Assembly (NCBI RefSeq): GCF_900169265.1
Contig: NZ_FXYX01000006.1
Coordinates: 82,855 to 146,854, forward strand
From: Brevibacterium iodinum ATCC 49514
GTDB lineage: Bacteria; Actinomycetota; Actinomycetes; Actinomycetales; Brevibacteriaceae
Length of the DNA stretch: 64,000 nt
Direction of reading: 5' to 3'
Shown here: positions 34,694 to 43,803 of the stretch, one piece after another
Layout: each line of letters opens with the position of its first letter
Numbering within the stretch: the first letter of the stretch is position 1
Notes under the pieces: generated by a model
Database searches by the model: none
What the model was told of the DNA's origin: nothing
The model's input: only the letters and a program-made list of their open reading frames with translations
Made by a program: the position numbers and the translations under genes

Positions 34694-35811
34694 TGACCGA
34701 TCTGATCGATCAGACCGCCGAGGCGGCCCCCGCCACCGATCCCGCCGGCGGACGCTCCCGGTCGGCTTTCTACCCGCTGACCGTGAAATCCGTCGACCAC
34801 CTCACCGAGGATTCGGCCGCCGTGACCTTCGACGTGCCCGGCGAATACGCCGAACTCTTCGATTTCGCGGCCGGACAGTCCCTGACCCTGCGCCGCATCA
34901 TCGACGGCCAGGAACACCGCCGCACCTATTCGATCTGCGCCCCGGCCGGAACCGCTCCGCGCATCGGTGTCCGCGAAGTCCCCGAAGGACTCTTCTCCCT
35001 GTGGCTGGTCAACGAAGTTCGAGCCGGCGACGTCATCGAGGTGCAGCCGCCCTCGGGCAGCTTCCGCGCCGAAGCCTCCGCCGGCGGCCGGCACCTGTGC
35101 ATCGCGGCGGGTTCGGGAATCACCCCGATGCTCTCCATCGCCTCGACCGTGCTGTCCAACCCCGACGCCTCGGTGACCCTGCTCTACGGCAACCGGCACA
35201 CGAACACCGTGATGTTCGCCGAGGAGCTCGCCGACCTCAAGGACGCCCGCAACCAACAGCTCGATCTCGTCCACGTCCTCTCCCGCGAACCCCGCGATGT
35301 CGAGCTGTTCTCCGGCCGCCTCGACGCGGAGAAGCTGCGGGATCTGCTCACCGCCATCGTCCCGATCGGCAGCATGGATCATGTGTGGCTGTGCGGCCCC
35401 TTCGGCATGCTCGAAGACGCCCGCAAGGTCCTCGCCGAATTCGATGTGCCGAAGGAGAAGATCCACTTCGAGCTCTTCTACGTCGACGAACCCCCACCGG
35501 AGGTCGTCCACGCAGACAAGGTCGTCGAAGGTGCGACGAGCGACGTTACGGTCATCCTCGACGGGAAGCGCTCCACCTCGGCGATGTCGCAGGGCAAGAC
35601 CATCCTCGATTCCGCACAGGAATCCCGGTCCGATCTGCCGTTCGCCTGCAAGGGCGGCGTCTGCGGAACCTGCCGCGCGAAGATCTGCGGCGGCGAAGTC
35701 AACATGGTCCGCAACTACGCCCTCGAGGACGCCGAGGTCGAAGCGAACTTCGTCCTCACCTGCCAGACGTTCCCCGTCAGCGACGAGGTCACGGTCGACT
35801 TCGACTCCTGA
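34693..35811 (+). CDS. paaE: Phenylacetyl-CoA epoxidase reductase PaaE
   Basis: A 372-residue oxidoreductase overlapping paaD by one base (TGATG) with AAGGAG upstream. Domain order: FAD domain (HRRTYSICAP near residue 75), NAD(P)H domain (CIAAGSGITPMLSIASTVL, VWLCGPFGMLEDAR), and a C-terminal plant-type 2Fe-2S ferredoxin with FACKGGVCGTCRAKICGG and a fourth Cys in VLTCQTFP. It passes electrons from NADPH to the PaaAC di-iron site. Confidence 0.95.
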   Translation: MTDLIDQTAEAAPATDPAGGRSRSAFYPLTVKSVDHLTEDSAAVTFDVPGEYAELFDFAAGQSLTLRRIIDGQEHRRTYSICAPAGTAPRIGVREVPEGLFSLWLVNEVRAGDVIEVQPPSGSFRAEASAGGRHLCIAAGSGITPMLSIASTVLSNPDASVTLLYGNRHTNTVMFAEELADLKDARNQQLDLVHVLSREPRDVELFSGRLDAEKLRDLLTAIVPIGSMDHVWLCGPFGMLEDARKVLAEFDVPKEKIHFELFYVDEPPPEVVHADKVVEGATSDVTVILDGKRSTSAMSQGKTILDSAQESRSDLPFACKGGVCGTCRAKICGGEVNMVRNYALEDAEVEANFVLTCQTFPVSDEVTVDFDS

Positions 35812-35902
35812 GCGTCCCGAACCCCAGTGGGCGCGGGCCCGCACACCAACGGGTGCAAGCCCGTACCATGTCACCTACCCGAACTCTTCAGCGAGGAGAC
35901 CC

Positions 35903-37069
35903 ATGCCCGAGGCATTCATTCTGGACGGACTGCGCACCCCCATCGGACGCTACGGGGGTGCACTGGCCGACCAGCGGCCCGACGACCTCGTGGCGACCAC
36001 GATGAAGACCGTCGTCGAGCGGACGGGCATCGACCCGACCGATATCGACGAGGTCATCCTCGGCTCGGCGAACCAGGCCGGTGAGGACAACCGGAACATC
36101 GCGCGCATGGCCGTGCTCCTGGCCGGACTGCCCGAATCCGTGCCCGGGTTCACGGTCAACCGTCTGTGCGCCTCGGGGATGACCGCGATCACGACGGCGC
36201 GGGCGATGATCGCCGCGGGAGATGCCGATGTGGTCGTGGCCGGCGGAGTCGAATCGATGACCCGTGCCCCCTGGGTGAGCGAGAAGCCCTCACGCGCCTG
36301 GTCGAAGCCGGGCCGGACCTGGGACACCTCGATCGGCTGGCGGTTCACGAACCCCGCCTTCGATGAGGACACGACTCTGTCCATGCCGCAGACGGCCGAA
36401 CGCGTCGCCGAGAAGTGGAAGCTCACCCGCGAGGCCCTCGACGAGTTCGCCTACCAGTCGCACCAGAAGGCTTTGGCCGCGCAGAAGGCCGGCAGCTTCG
36501 GCCCGGAGATCCTGCCCATCGGAGACGTCACCGCCGATGAAGGTCCGCGCGCCGACTCGACCCAGGAGAAGCTCGGCAAGCTGCGTCCCATCCACGGACC
36601 CGGGGGCGTCATCACCGCCGGAAACTCCTCCTCGCTCAATGACGGTGCCGCCGTCGTCGTGCTCGTGTCCGAGGACTATGTGAACAAGCACGGACTCAAC
36701 CCGCGCGCCCGCGTCGTCGCCGGTGCCAATGCCGGTGTGTCCCCGGAGATCATGGGCATCGGACCCGTCCCGGCGACCCGCAAGGTGCTCGAGCGCACCG
36801 GGTGGAAGGTCGGCGAGCTCGATGCCGTCGAACTCAACGAAGCCTTCGCCTCCCAGTCGCTGGCGTGCATGGGCGACCTCGGACTCGACCCGGAGACCGT
36901 CAACGGCTTCGGCGGAGCGATCGCGCTGGGCCATCCGCTCGGCTGCTCGGGCACTCGCATCACCCTGACCCTGCTCAACCGGCTGGAACAGGCCGATGCG
37001 AAGCGCGGACTGGCGACCATGTGTGTGGGCGTCGGTCAGGGATCGGCGCTGCTGCTGGAGCGCGTGTGA
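35903..37069 (+). CDS. paaJ: Thiolase, probable 3-oxoadipyl-CoA/3-oxo-5,6-dehydrosuberyl-CoA thiolase
   Basis: The ATG at 35903 follows GAGGAG; the frame is open further upstream inside paaE but without similarity. The product has 388 residues. Thiolase motifs: VNRLCASGMTAITTARAMIA (acylating Cys near residue 89), VVAGGVESMTRAPWV, EAFASQSLACMGDLGLD, and ALGHPLGCSGTRITLTLL with the second Cys. In the paa pathway it releases acetyl-CoA at two steps and finally succinyl-CoA. The gap from paaE is 91 bp; its stop overlaps the next start. Confidence 0.9.
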   Translation: MPEAFILDGLRTPIGRYGGALADQRPDDLVATTMKTVVERTGIDPTDIDEVILGSANQAGEDNRNIARMAVLLAGLPESVPGFTVNRLCASGMTAITTARAMIAAGDADVVVAGGVESMTRAPWVSEKPSRAWSKPGRTWDTSIGWRFTNPAFDEDTTLSMPQTAERVAEKWKLTREALDEFAYQSHQKALAAQKAGSFGPEILPIGDVTADEGPRADSTQEKLGKLRPIHGPGGVITAGNSSSLNDGAAVVVLVSEDYVNKHGLNPRARVVAGANAGVSPEIMGIGPVPATRKVLERTGWKVGELDAVELNEAFASQSLACMGDLGLDPETVNGFGGAIALGHPLGCSGTRITLTLLNRLEQADAKRGLATMCVGVGQGSALLLERV

Positions 37070-37986
37070 GCGCCGGGAGCATGGGGGCCGGCGGTATGGG
37101 AACGAACGGCACAGCCGGTGTGAGCGATTCCGCCTCCCCGCTGCTCATCGAACGCCACTCCGACCGGACGATCATCCGGCTCAACCGGCCCGAGGTCCGC
37201 AATGCCATCGACCAGACGATGGTCGATGCCCTCCACGCGGTGTGTGCCGAACTCGAGGCCGAACCGAAGGTCGCGATCCTCACCGGCACCTCCGGAGTCT
37301 TCGCCGCAGGTGCCGACATCTCGCAGCTGCGCAATCGTCGCCGCGATGATGCTCTGGCCGGGATCAACTCGAAGATCTTCTCTCGCATCCAGGAACTGCC
37401 GATGCCGGTCATCGCCCTCGTCGAGGGATTCGCCCTCGGTGGCGGTGCCGAACTCGCCTTCGCTGCGGACTTCCGCATCGGCACCCCGTCGACGAAGATC
37501 GGAAACCCGGAGACGGGTCTGGGCATCCTCGCCGCCGCCGGAGCCGCGTGGCGTCTGCGCGAACTCGTCGGCGAACCTCGCGCCAAAGAGATCCTGTTGG
37601 CCGGGCGGACCCTGCAGGCTGACGAGGCGAAGGCGATCGGTCTGCTCAATGACGTCGTCGACCCTGAAGACCTCGAATTGGCCGGTCAGGCGCTGGCGGA
37701 TCGGATTGCGAGCTTCGCACCTTTGGCCGTGCGACTGAGCAAGTCGGCGTTCCACGCCCCGCGTGAAGCGCATCCGCTCATCGACAATGTGGCCCAGGCC
37801 GTGCTGTTCGAGACCGAGGAGAAGTTCGCCCGCATGGATGCGTTCCTGTCCAAGCGTGAGGCGAAGAAGGCGAAGAAGGCCGCCGAGGCGGAAGCGGCCG
37901 AGCGCGCACGCGCCGAAGCCGTGGCCACCGAAGCGAGTGACCAGCAGGACGAGACGCGCACCCGAGGAGAGGGCGACAACGCATGA
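37066..37986 (+). CDS. paaF: Enoyl-CoA hydratase/isomerase family protein, probable 2,3-dehydroadipyl-CoA hydratase
   Basis: The GTG at 37066 overlaps the thiolase stop (GTGA) with GGAG five bases upstream, giving 306 residues. Crotonase motifs: RLNRPEVRNAIDQTMVDALH, FAAGADISQLRN (oxyanion hole), GFALGGGAELAFAADFRI, and NPETGLGILAAAGAAWRL. The Glu of PETGLG fits one catalytic glutamate; the second usual Glu in GAELA is also present, which favours hydratase over isomerase. The last 50 residues form a charged Ala/Glu/Lys tail. The substrate is inferred from the operon. Confidence 0.85.
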   Translation: MSAGSMGAGGMGTNGTAGVSDSASPLLIERHSDRTIIRLNRPEVRNAIDQTMVDALHAVCAELEAEPKVAILTGTSGVFAAGADISQLRNRRRDDALAGINSKIFSRIQELPMPVIALVEGFALGGGAELAFAADFRIGTPSTKIGNPETGLGILAAAGAAWRLRELVGEPRAKEILLAGRTLQADEAKAIGLLNDVVDPEDLELAGQALADRIASFAPLAVRLSKSAFHAPREAHPLIDNVAQAVLFETEEKFARMDAFLSKREAKKAKKAAEAEAAERARAEAVATEASDQQDETRTRGEGDNA

Positions 37987-38834
37987 GCGACACCACGACA
38001 GACACACCGGCCCGAGTTCCCGACGTCGTCGGCGTCTATGGCGGCGGACGGATGGGCGCCGGAATCGCGCATGCCTTCGCCACCGCCGGGGCCCGCGTCA
38101 TCGTCATCGAGAACACCGACGAGACCGTGGCAGCTGCCCGGGAGCGCATCGATGCGTCTACGAGTAAGTCACAGTCCAAGGGCATCGAGGTGCCCGGAAC
38201 CGTCGTCGTCGACCGTGACCCGACCCTGCTTGATGAGGCACTCCTCGTCGTCGAAGCCGTGCCCGAGATCGTCGAACTCAAGCAGGAGGTGCTCGCGGCC
38301 ATTGCGAAGCACGCTCCTGCCGCGAGCATCGGCACGAACACCTCGGCGCTGTCGATCGATGAGCTCGCCGCGGCTCTGCCGCGGCCGCAGGCGCTCATCG
38401 GGCTGCACTTCTTCAACCCGGTGCCCGTGTCAGAACTCGTCGAGGTCGTCGTCGGCACGCACACCGATCCCAAGCTCGTCGACGTCGCCAAGGAATGGGT
38501 GACGGGACTAGGGAAGACGGCGATCATGGTGAAGGACTCGCCCGGATTCGCCTCCTCCCGCCTCGGCGTGGCTCTCGCTTTGGAAGCGATGCGGATGGTC
38601 GAGGACGGCGTCGCCAGCGCCGAGGACATCGATCGTGCCATGACCCTGGGCTACCGTCATCCGGCCGGGCCGTTGAAGACGACGGACATCGTCGGTCTCG
38701 ATGTGCGCCTCGGCATCGCCGAGCACCTCGCGGCCGAGATCGGCGAGCGTTTCACGCCCCCGCAGATACTCAAGGACAAGGTCGCCGCGGGCAAACTCGG
38801 CCGCAAGACCGGGCAGGGTTTCTACACCTGGTGA
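37983..38834 (+). CDS. paaH: 3-hydroxyacyl-CoA dehydrogenase, probable 3-hydroxyadipyl-CoA dehydrogenase
   Basis: A 283-residue protein whose ATG overlaps the paaF stop (ATGA). The NAD domain has VGVYGGGRMGAGIAHAFATA near the N-terminus, a GxGxMG variant with GGGRMG. GLHFFNPVPVSELVEVV carries the catalytic His, and KDSPGFASSRLGVALALEAM the catalytic pair partner region. The C-terminal domain (RHPAGPLKTTDIVGLDVRLG) is complete and single, as usual for short PaaH/FadB2 proteins. Confidence 0.9.
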   Translation: MSDTTTDTPARVPDVVGVYGGGRMGAGIAHAFATAGARVIVIENTDETVAAARERIDASTSKSQSKGIEVPGTVVVDRDPTLLDEALLVVEAVPEIVELKQEVLAAIAKHAPAASIGTNTSALSIDELAAALPRPQALIGLHFFNPVPVSELVEVVVGTHTDPKLVDVAKEWVTGLGKTAIMVKDSPGFASSRLGVALALEAMRMVEDGVASAEDIDRAMTLGYRHPAGPLKTTDIVGLDVRLGIAEHLAAEIGERFTPPQILKDKVAAGKLGRKTGQGFYTW

Positions 38835-38868
38835 CACAACCACTGCAAGGACACGCAAAGGAGCATCC

Positions 38869-39645
38869 ATGACCGAGATCCAGCTGAAGAACCGCGGCCC
38901 CATCGCCGAGATCATCCTCGACGGCCCCGAATCCCGCAACGCCCTCGACGCGGACAACCTCCGCGACGTCGCCGCCGCCGTGGCCAAGGTCGCCGAAGCG
39001 GTCCCCAACGTGCGCGTGCTCCTCATCCGCGGGGAGGGCAAGGTCTTCTGCTCCGGTCGCGATATCGCGAACGTCGACGTCGAGACCGATGACGCCCATG
39101 CGTTCCTCGCCGACATCTTCGCCCCAGTGTTCCAGGCGATCCGCGCGCTGCCGATCCCGGTGATCGCGCAGGTTCAGGGGGCTGCGCTCGGACTCGGGTA
39201 TGGGGTCGCCGCGGCTGCGGACATCATCTTCGCCGCCGATGACGCCAAGTTCGGGTCCCCGTTCGCCGCGATCGGCGCAATGCTCGATTCCGGCGCCCAC
39301 CACGTGTTCATCGACCGGGTCGGCTATCACCGGACGATGGACCTCATTGTCACCGGTGATTTCCTGACCGGCGCCGAGGCGGCCGCCACCGGAATCGTCT
39401 CCCGTGCGGTCCCAGCCGCGGAACTGTCCGACTTCGTCGAATCGAAGTTGGAGAAGATCGTCACCGGACCGGCCGAGGCCTTCGCGATGGAGAAGGGCTT
39501 CGTCCAGAAGCTCGCCGACGAACGGCCGAACCTCGCCGAGGTGCTCGCTCAAGAGGCGGCCCTGCAGGAATCGGCGCGCCAGACCCTGGACTATGCCGAA
39601 GGGTTCAGAGCCTTCCAGGAGCGTCGCAAGCCGGACTTCGGCTGA
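38869..39645 (+). CDS. paaG: Ring-1,2-epoxyphenylacetyl-CoA isomerase
   Basis: The ATG at 38869 follows AAAGGAG and gives 258 residues of the crotonase fold. Motifs: FCSGRDIANVDVET (oxyanion hole), VQGAALGLGYGVAAAADIIF, and AAIGAMLDSGAHHVFIDRVG, where the Asp of LDSG is the single catalytic acid of PaaG-type isomerases; the hydratase Glu is replaced by a Gly. PaaG converts the epoxide to oxepin-CoA and later shifts a double bond. It is the last gene of the paa unit. Confidence 0.88.
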   Translation: MTEIQLKNRGPIAEIILDGPESRNALDADNLRDVAAAVAKVAEAVPNVRVLLIRGEGKVFCSGRDIANVDVETDDAHAFLADIFAPVFQAIRALPIPVIAQVQGAALGLGYGVAAAADIIFAADDAKFGSPFAAIGAMLDSGAHHVFIDRVGYHRTMDLIVTGDFLTGAEAAATGIVSRAVPAAELSDFVESKLEKIVTGPAEAFAMEKGFVQKLADERPNLAEVLAQEAALQESARQTLDYAEGFRAFQERRKPDFG

Positions 39646-39651
39646 CGCTCC

Positions 39652-39719
39652 GGTTCAGTGGGCTTTCGGTTCACTGAGCTTCCGTTTCACTGAGCCCGGT
39701 ACACCGAGTCGCCGGTTCA
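39652..39719. repeat. Short tandem repeat of about 16 bp
   Basis: Imperfect units starting at 39652, 39668, 39684, 39698 and 39714 share the pattern GGTTCACTGAGC. They fill the gap between the ends of convergent paaG and the TVP38-like gene. No long hairpin is obvious. Confidence 0.6.
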
Positions 39720-40487
39720 TTGTGCCAGACGGTGGTTCTCGTCGTCGGGGATCTCCGTCGTCCCGTTCTCCGAGTTCTCGGCATCTCGCGTGCGCTTCCA
39801 GCGGTGCATCGTGATGATCGTCAACGTGATGACCAAGGCCCAGGAGGCGCCGACGCCGATGCCGTTGATGACATTCGGCTCCCCGATGAAGGCACCGACG
39901 GCCACGAGTGAGAGCTGGCCCGGCAGGGACGAGATGATCGTGGCGCTGAGGAAGGTGCGGTTGTCGATTCCCAAGGCTCCGCTGCCGTAGTTGACCGGCC
40001 AATACGGGAACCCTGGCATGAGGCGCAGGGCGCACACCGCGTAGAAGCCGCCGCCGGTGAGCTTGGATTCGATCGTCTCGGCGTGGGAACCGAGCAGCCG
40101 CAGGACCGTATCCCGGCCGAGAGCCCGGGCGATCCAATAGCCGATCCAGCAGCCTCCGACGACTCCGACCATCGACAGGAGGGTGCCGAACGGCAGCCCG
40201 AAGATGAGGCCTCCGGCCGTGGCCATGATCGTCACCGGGATCGGGGTGGCGGCGACGCCCATATAGATGAGGACGAAGACGGCGAAGCCCCAGAAACCGG
40301 CGGCCGCGATATCGGCCTGCAGCACGTCGACCGAAGGCAGGCGGACATTGAAGACCGCCCACACACCGGCCAGCACGGCGAGGGCAAGAACGATATTGCG
40401 CAGGATCGTCGACCAGTCGAGACGCTCCCGGTTATGCCGGGTGCGGGGCGACCACTCCGCGGGCGAGGCGTCTTCGTGTCCGGGCAT
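39717..40487 (-). CDS. TVP38/TMEM64 (DedA-like) membrane protein
   Basis: A 256-residue protein with five or six hydrophobic segments from residue 32 onward. The family region is clear: TPIPVTIMATAGGLIFGLPF, GCWIGYWIARALGRDTVLRL, and ALRLMPGFPYWPVNYGSGAL, the RxxPxxPxxxxNY motif of SNARE-associated/TVP38 proteins. Members are thought to move lipids or small solutes across membranes. The soluble N- and C-termini are charged. No functional link to neighbours. Confidence 0.82.
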   Translation of the reverse strand: MPGHEDASPAEWSPRTRHNRERLDWSTILRNIVLALAVLAGVWAVFNVRLPSVDVLQADIAAAGFWGFAVFVLIYMGVAATPIPVTIMATAGGLIFGLPFGTLLSMVGVVGGCWIGYWIARALGRDTVLRLLGSHAETIESKLTGGGFYAVCALRLMPGFPYWPVNYGSGALGIDNRTFLSATIISSLPGQLSLVAVGAFIGEPNVINGIGVGASWALVITLTIITMHRWKRTRDAENSENGTTEIPDDENHRLAQ

Positions 40488-40532
40488 GGCCCGATCTTAC
40501 GTCTCGCCCGGGGTGGTTGGGCAATCTCCGGC

Positions 40533-41891
40533 TCAGGCTGCGGGGCCCTCGGTCAGAGTCACCTTCGCGCTGTGGGTCTGACCGTCGGTGTCCGTCCAAC
40601 TCAGCGACACGGTGTCACCGGGCTTGTGCTCGGCGATGGCCTCGGACAGGGCGGTGCCGTCGGTGATCTGCGTCGAGCCGATCGCGGTGATCGTGTCTCC
40701 GGCGGTGAGCCCCGCCTCGGCGGCGGGGGTGTCCTCATAGACGCCGGCGATGACAGCTCCCGCGGTCTGAGACGACGATCCCGACTGGCTTGGCTGACCT
40801 GACTGGCTGGCTTGGCCCGACTGGCCGTTCGAACTGCCGTCTCCCGGCCTGCCCGACTGGCTGCCCTGGCTCGACTGCCCGCTCTGCGAATCCTGTTGGA
40901 CCCCGATGCCGAGGAACGCCGGATAGCCGAGCGTGTTCGTGCTCGTCTGCTCGCCGTCGATGATCGACTCGGCCGTGGACAGCGCCGACTCGATCGGAAT
41001 GGCGAAGCCGGTGACGGTGGCCGATCCCGACGAGGCCGCGGTATTCATGCCGACGACCTCGCCTTCGTCATCGAGTAGGGCCCCACCCGAATCGCCGGAG
41101 ACGATATCGGCCTGGACCTGGATCATATTGTTCAGCGTCTCCGAATCCTCAGAGCCCTGAGCGGTGGTGGTGACGGAGGCGCCGAGGTCGGTGACCGTGC
41201 CGTCGGCGGCCTGCAGCTGTCCCTGCCCCTCGGAATTGCCGACGGCGGTGACGTCGTCACCGACCGTGACCGAGTCGTCGTCGATCGTGGCCGGCTGCAG
41301 GTCCGAGGCGTCCTTGAGCTGGAGCACGGCGACGTCGTCTGTCGAGTCGGAGCCGACGACGGAGGCCTCGTAGGTCTTGCCGGTGGTGGCCACGGTGACG
41401 GAGATCTTCGTCGAATCGGCGATGACGTGGTTGTTCGTCAGCACCAGACCGTCCTTGCTCAGCACGATGCCGGTGCCGGCCGCCTCGGCGTTCTCATAGC
41501 CGAGTTCGGTGTCGATGAGGACGACTCCGGTCGATTCCTCAGCGCTGGCAGGGGAGGCCTCCTGCTGACTTGAGCCGTTGGAACCCTGGCCGGTGTTCGG
41601 CGACTGCGAGTTCCCGCCGGGCGAGGTGCCGTTGCCGGGTGTGATGCCGGTGGAACCGCCATCGCCCTGGCCGAGACCGGACGACTGACCGCCGCTCTGT
41701 CCGGGGTCAGTGGCCTGTCCAGGGTTGGCAGGCTGTCCGGTGAAGGGGATGGCGGACTGGGTGGCTGCGACCGTGGCGGTGTGGGACGCCGCGGCAGCCG
41801 GCAGTCCCGCGGCCGTGCCGACGGTCAGAGCCAGTGCGGCTGCGGCGGCAGTGACCGCCGCAGCCAGACGACGTCGGGGGTTGGTGCTCAT
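40533..41891 (-). CDS. Secreted HtrA-like serine protease with PDZ domain
   Basis: A 452-residue protein with a signal peptide (RRRLAAAVTAAAAALALTVG, Ala-rich cleavage region near residue 35). A Gly/Ser/Gln-rich linker follows to about residue 120. The trypsin-like domain has the triad in LTNNHVIADS (His), STDDVAVLQLKD (Asp) and DIVSGDSGGALLDDEG (Ser). A second SGQ-rich insert (QSGQSSQGSQSGRPGDG) separates it from a C-terminal PDZ domain (AGLTAGDTITAIGSTQITDG). It probably acts outside the membrane in protein quality control or processing. Confidence 0.9.
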   Translation of the reverse strand: MSTNPRRRLAAAVTAAAAALALTVGTAAGLPAAAASHTATVAATQSAIPFTGQPANPGQATDPGQSGGQSSGLGQGDGGSTGITPGNGTSPGGNSQSPNTGQGSNGSSQQEASPASAEESTGVVLIDTELGYENAEAAGTGIVLSKDGLVLTNNHVIADSTKISVTVATTGKTYEASVVGSDSTDDVAVLQLKDASDLQPATIDDDSVTVGDDVTAVGNSEGQGQLQAADGTVTDLGASVTTTAQGSEDSETLNNMIQVQADIVSGDSGGALLDDEGEVVGMNTAASSGSATVTGFAIPIESALSTAESIIDGEQTSTNTLGYPAFLGIGVQQDSQSGQSSQGSQSGRPGDGSSNGQSGQASQSGQPSQSGSSSQTAGAVIAGVYEDTPAAEAGLTAGDTITAIGSTQITDGTALSEAIAEHKPGDTVSLSWTDTDGQTHSAKVTLTEGPAA

Positions 41892-42042
41892 GGGCTGTGC
41901 CTTTCTCTGCTGTTGAGGAGTGCGTGATGACTCCTATTCAGCACCTGGAGGCTGTGGCCAGGCTGTGGCGCAGCTGGAGTGAGGCTTCGACTTTGTCAGT
42001 CGTCAGCTGAGACGGCCGGTGGGGGCCGCCTCGGCGAGGGTG

Positions 42043-42213
42043 TCAGCCGGTGAAGATCGCGACGGCCTTGACCACGGTCAGGGACAGGCCCCAGAGGAGG
42101 CCGCCGACCACGACGACGGTCAGGGTCGAGCCGATGGCCTTGTAGGCACCGCCGACGGGGGACTGCGGTGAACCGGAGTCGGGGACGTGGGCGATGTGGG
42201 TGGAATCGTTCAT
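42043..42213 (-). CDS. MFS transporter small subunit (companion of the OFA transporter)
   Basis: A 56-residue protein, ATG at 42213 and TGA at 42043-42045. It reads MNDSTHIAHVPDSGSPQSP at the N-terminus and has one membrane helix, LTVVVVGGLLWGLSLTVVKA, near the C-terminus. It starts 15 bp after the OFA transporter stop, on the same strand. Very small one-helix proteins encoded directly behind OFA-type transporters are known as transporter small subunits, so this is a probable accessory subunit. Confidence 0.65.
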   Translation of the reverse strand: MNDSTHIAHVPDSGSPQSPVGGAYKAIGSTLTVVVVGGLLWGLSLTVVKAVAIFTG

Positions 42214-42228
42214 GATCTGACCCTTCCT

Positions 42229-43599
42229 TCAGTTCTCTTCGAGGGCGGCGGCCTGCTTGGCCGCGACGTCCTCTTCGCGTTCGAAGTACTTCTCGCTGAC
42301 CGGGCGGATGAGCGCATTGGCGATGAAGCCGATGACCAGCGCGCCGACCATGATGAACATGCCGGGGGTGTAGAGCGCGGGGCCTTCCTTACCCGCAGCC
42401 TCACCGGCTTCGACGACGGAGTTGACGATGAGCGGGCCGGCCACACCGGCTGCCGACCAGGCGGTGAGCAGCGCACCGTGGATGGCGCCGACCTGGTAGA
42501 CGCCGAAGAGGTCCTTGAGGTAGGCGGGAGCGGTGGAGAATCCGCCGCCGTAGAAGGAGATGATGATGAGGGTGGCGAGCACGAAGAGGATGATCGACCC
42601 GCCGCCGAAGAGCGCGACGAGAAGGTAGAGGATCGCACCGACGCCGAGGTACATCATGTAGTTGTTCTTCCGCCCCAGGTAGTCAGACGTCGTCGACCAG
42701 ATGAAGCGTCCGCCCATGTTGCCGATGGAGAGCAGACCGACGAAGCCGGCTGCCGCGGCGGCGGTGATGCCGAAGTAGGACTGGATCATCGGAGCGGCGT
42801 TCTCGAGGATGCCGATGCCCGCGGTGACGTTGAGGAACAGGACGACCCACAGGAACCAGAACTGCGGTGTGCGGATGGCATTGCGCACCGAGACGTTGCC
42901 CTTGGTCTGCATCGGCTTGGCCTCAACCTTCGAGGGGTCGAAGCCCTTCGGGGTCCACTCCGGGTGGGGGACGCGGATGACGAAGGCGCCGGCTGCGATG
43001 ACCACGGCGTAGACGACGCCGAGGGTGATGAAGGTCGGGGTCAGACCGGCAACGAGGTTTTCCGGTTCGGCACCGCCGCCATAGAGGGCCATGAGCTGGT
43101 TCGACATCGGGCTGGCGATGAGGGCGCCGCCGCCGAAGCCCATGATGGCCAGGCCCGTGGCCAGGCCCGGACGGTCCGGGAACCACTTCATCAGGGTCGA
43201 CACGGGAGAGATATAGCCGATGCCCAAGCCGATTCCGCCGATGACTCCGTAGCCGAGGTAGACCAGCCACAGCTGACCGCCCACGATGCCGAGAGAGGCG
43301 ATGAAGAAGCCGACGACCCAGCAGGTTCCGGCAGCGACCATCGAGGCTCGCGGACCGTTCTTCTCCACCCAGGGGCCGAAGACGGCCGAGGAGATGCCGA
43401 GCATGAGGATCGCGATCGAGAAGATCCAGCCGATCGAGACCTCACCGGTGTCGAAGTGGGTCATGAACGGGATCTTGAAGACGCTGAATGCGTAGACCTG
43501 GCCGATGCACAGGTGGATGGCCAGAGCGGCCGGTGGGATCAGCCACCGGTTGAAGTTCTTCGGCGCGACAATTGCCGAGCGCGTGAGAATGGAAGCCAC
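42229..43599 (-). CDS. OFA family MFS transporter (oxalate/formate or lactate type)
   Basis: A 456-residue transporter with about 12 helices. Motifs: WLIPPAALAIHLCIGQVYAF at helix 1, GWIFSIAILMLGISSAVFGP, GIGLGIGYISPVSTLMKWFP, DRPGLATGLAIMGFGGGALI, and a C-terminal PISEKYFE-like PVSEKYFEREEDVAA. These belong to the oxalate/formate antiporter family; many actinobacterial members import short monocarboxylates such as lactate. A small membrane subunit gene follows. The 204-bp gap upstream to 43803 holds no gene. Confidence 0.85.
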   Translation of the reverse strand: MASILTRSAIVAPKNFNRWLIPPAALAIHLCIGQVYAFSVFKIPFMTHFDTGEVSIGWIFSIAILMLGISSAVFGPWVEKNGPRASMVAAGTCWVVGFFIASLGIVGGQLWLVYLGYGVIGGIGLGIGYISPVSTLMKWFPDRPGLATGLAIMGFGGGALIASPMSNQLMALYGGGAEPENLVAGLTPTFITLGVVYAVVIAAGAFVIRVPHPEWTPKGFDPSKVEAKPMQTKGNVSVRNAIRTPQFWFLWVVLFLNVTAGIGILENAAPMIQSYFGITAAAAAGFVGLLSIGNMGGRFIWSTTSDYLGRKNNYMMYLGVGAILYLLVALFGGGSIILFVLATLIIISFYGGGFSTAPAYLKDLFGVYQVGAIHGALLTAWSAAGVAGPLIVNSVVEAGEAAGKEGPALYTPGMFIMVGALVIGFIANALIRPVSEKYFEREEDVAAKQAAALEEN

Positions 43600-43803
43600 G
43601 GGAAGTCCTTTTCGTGAATGAAACTCGTGTCACCGTCGACACTGGTCAGCGGACGGAACGTGTGACCGGCGGTCAGTCGACCGACCGAATAGTCCACCTC
43701 GGAGTAAGTTCCATACAAGCAAAATGCGAGGAATGCTCAGCAATTTCTTGTGAAAAGGCGGCAGTTTCTTGCCAAATGGGACGAAATCCGTGGCTCTCGG
43801 GTC

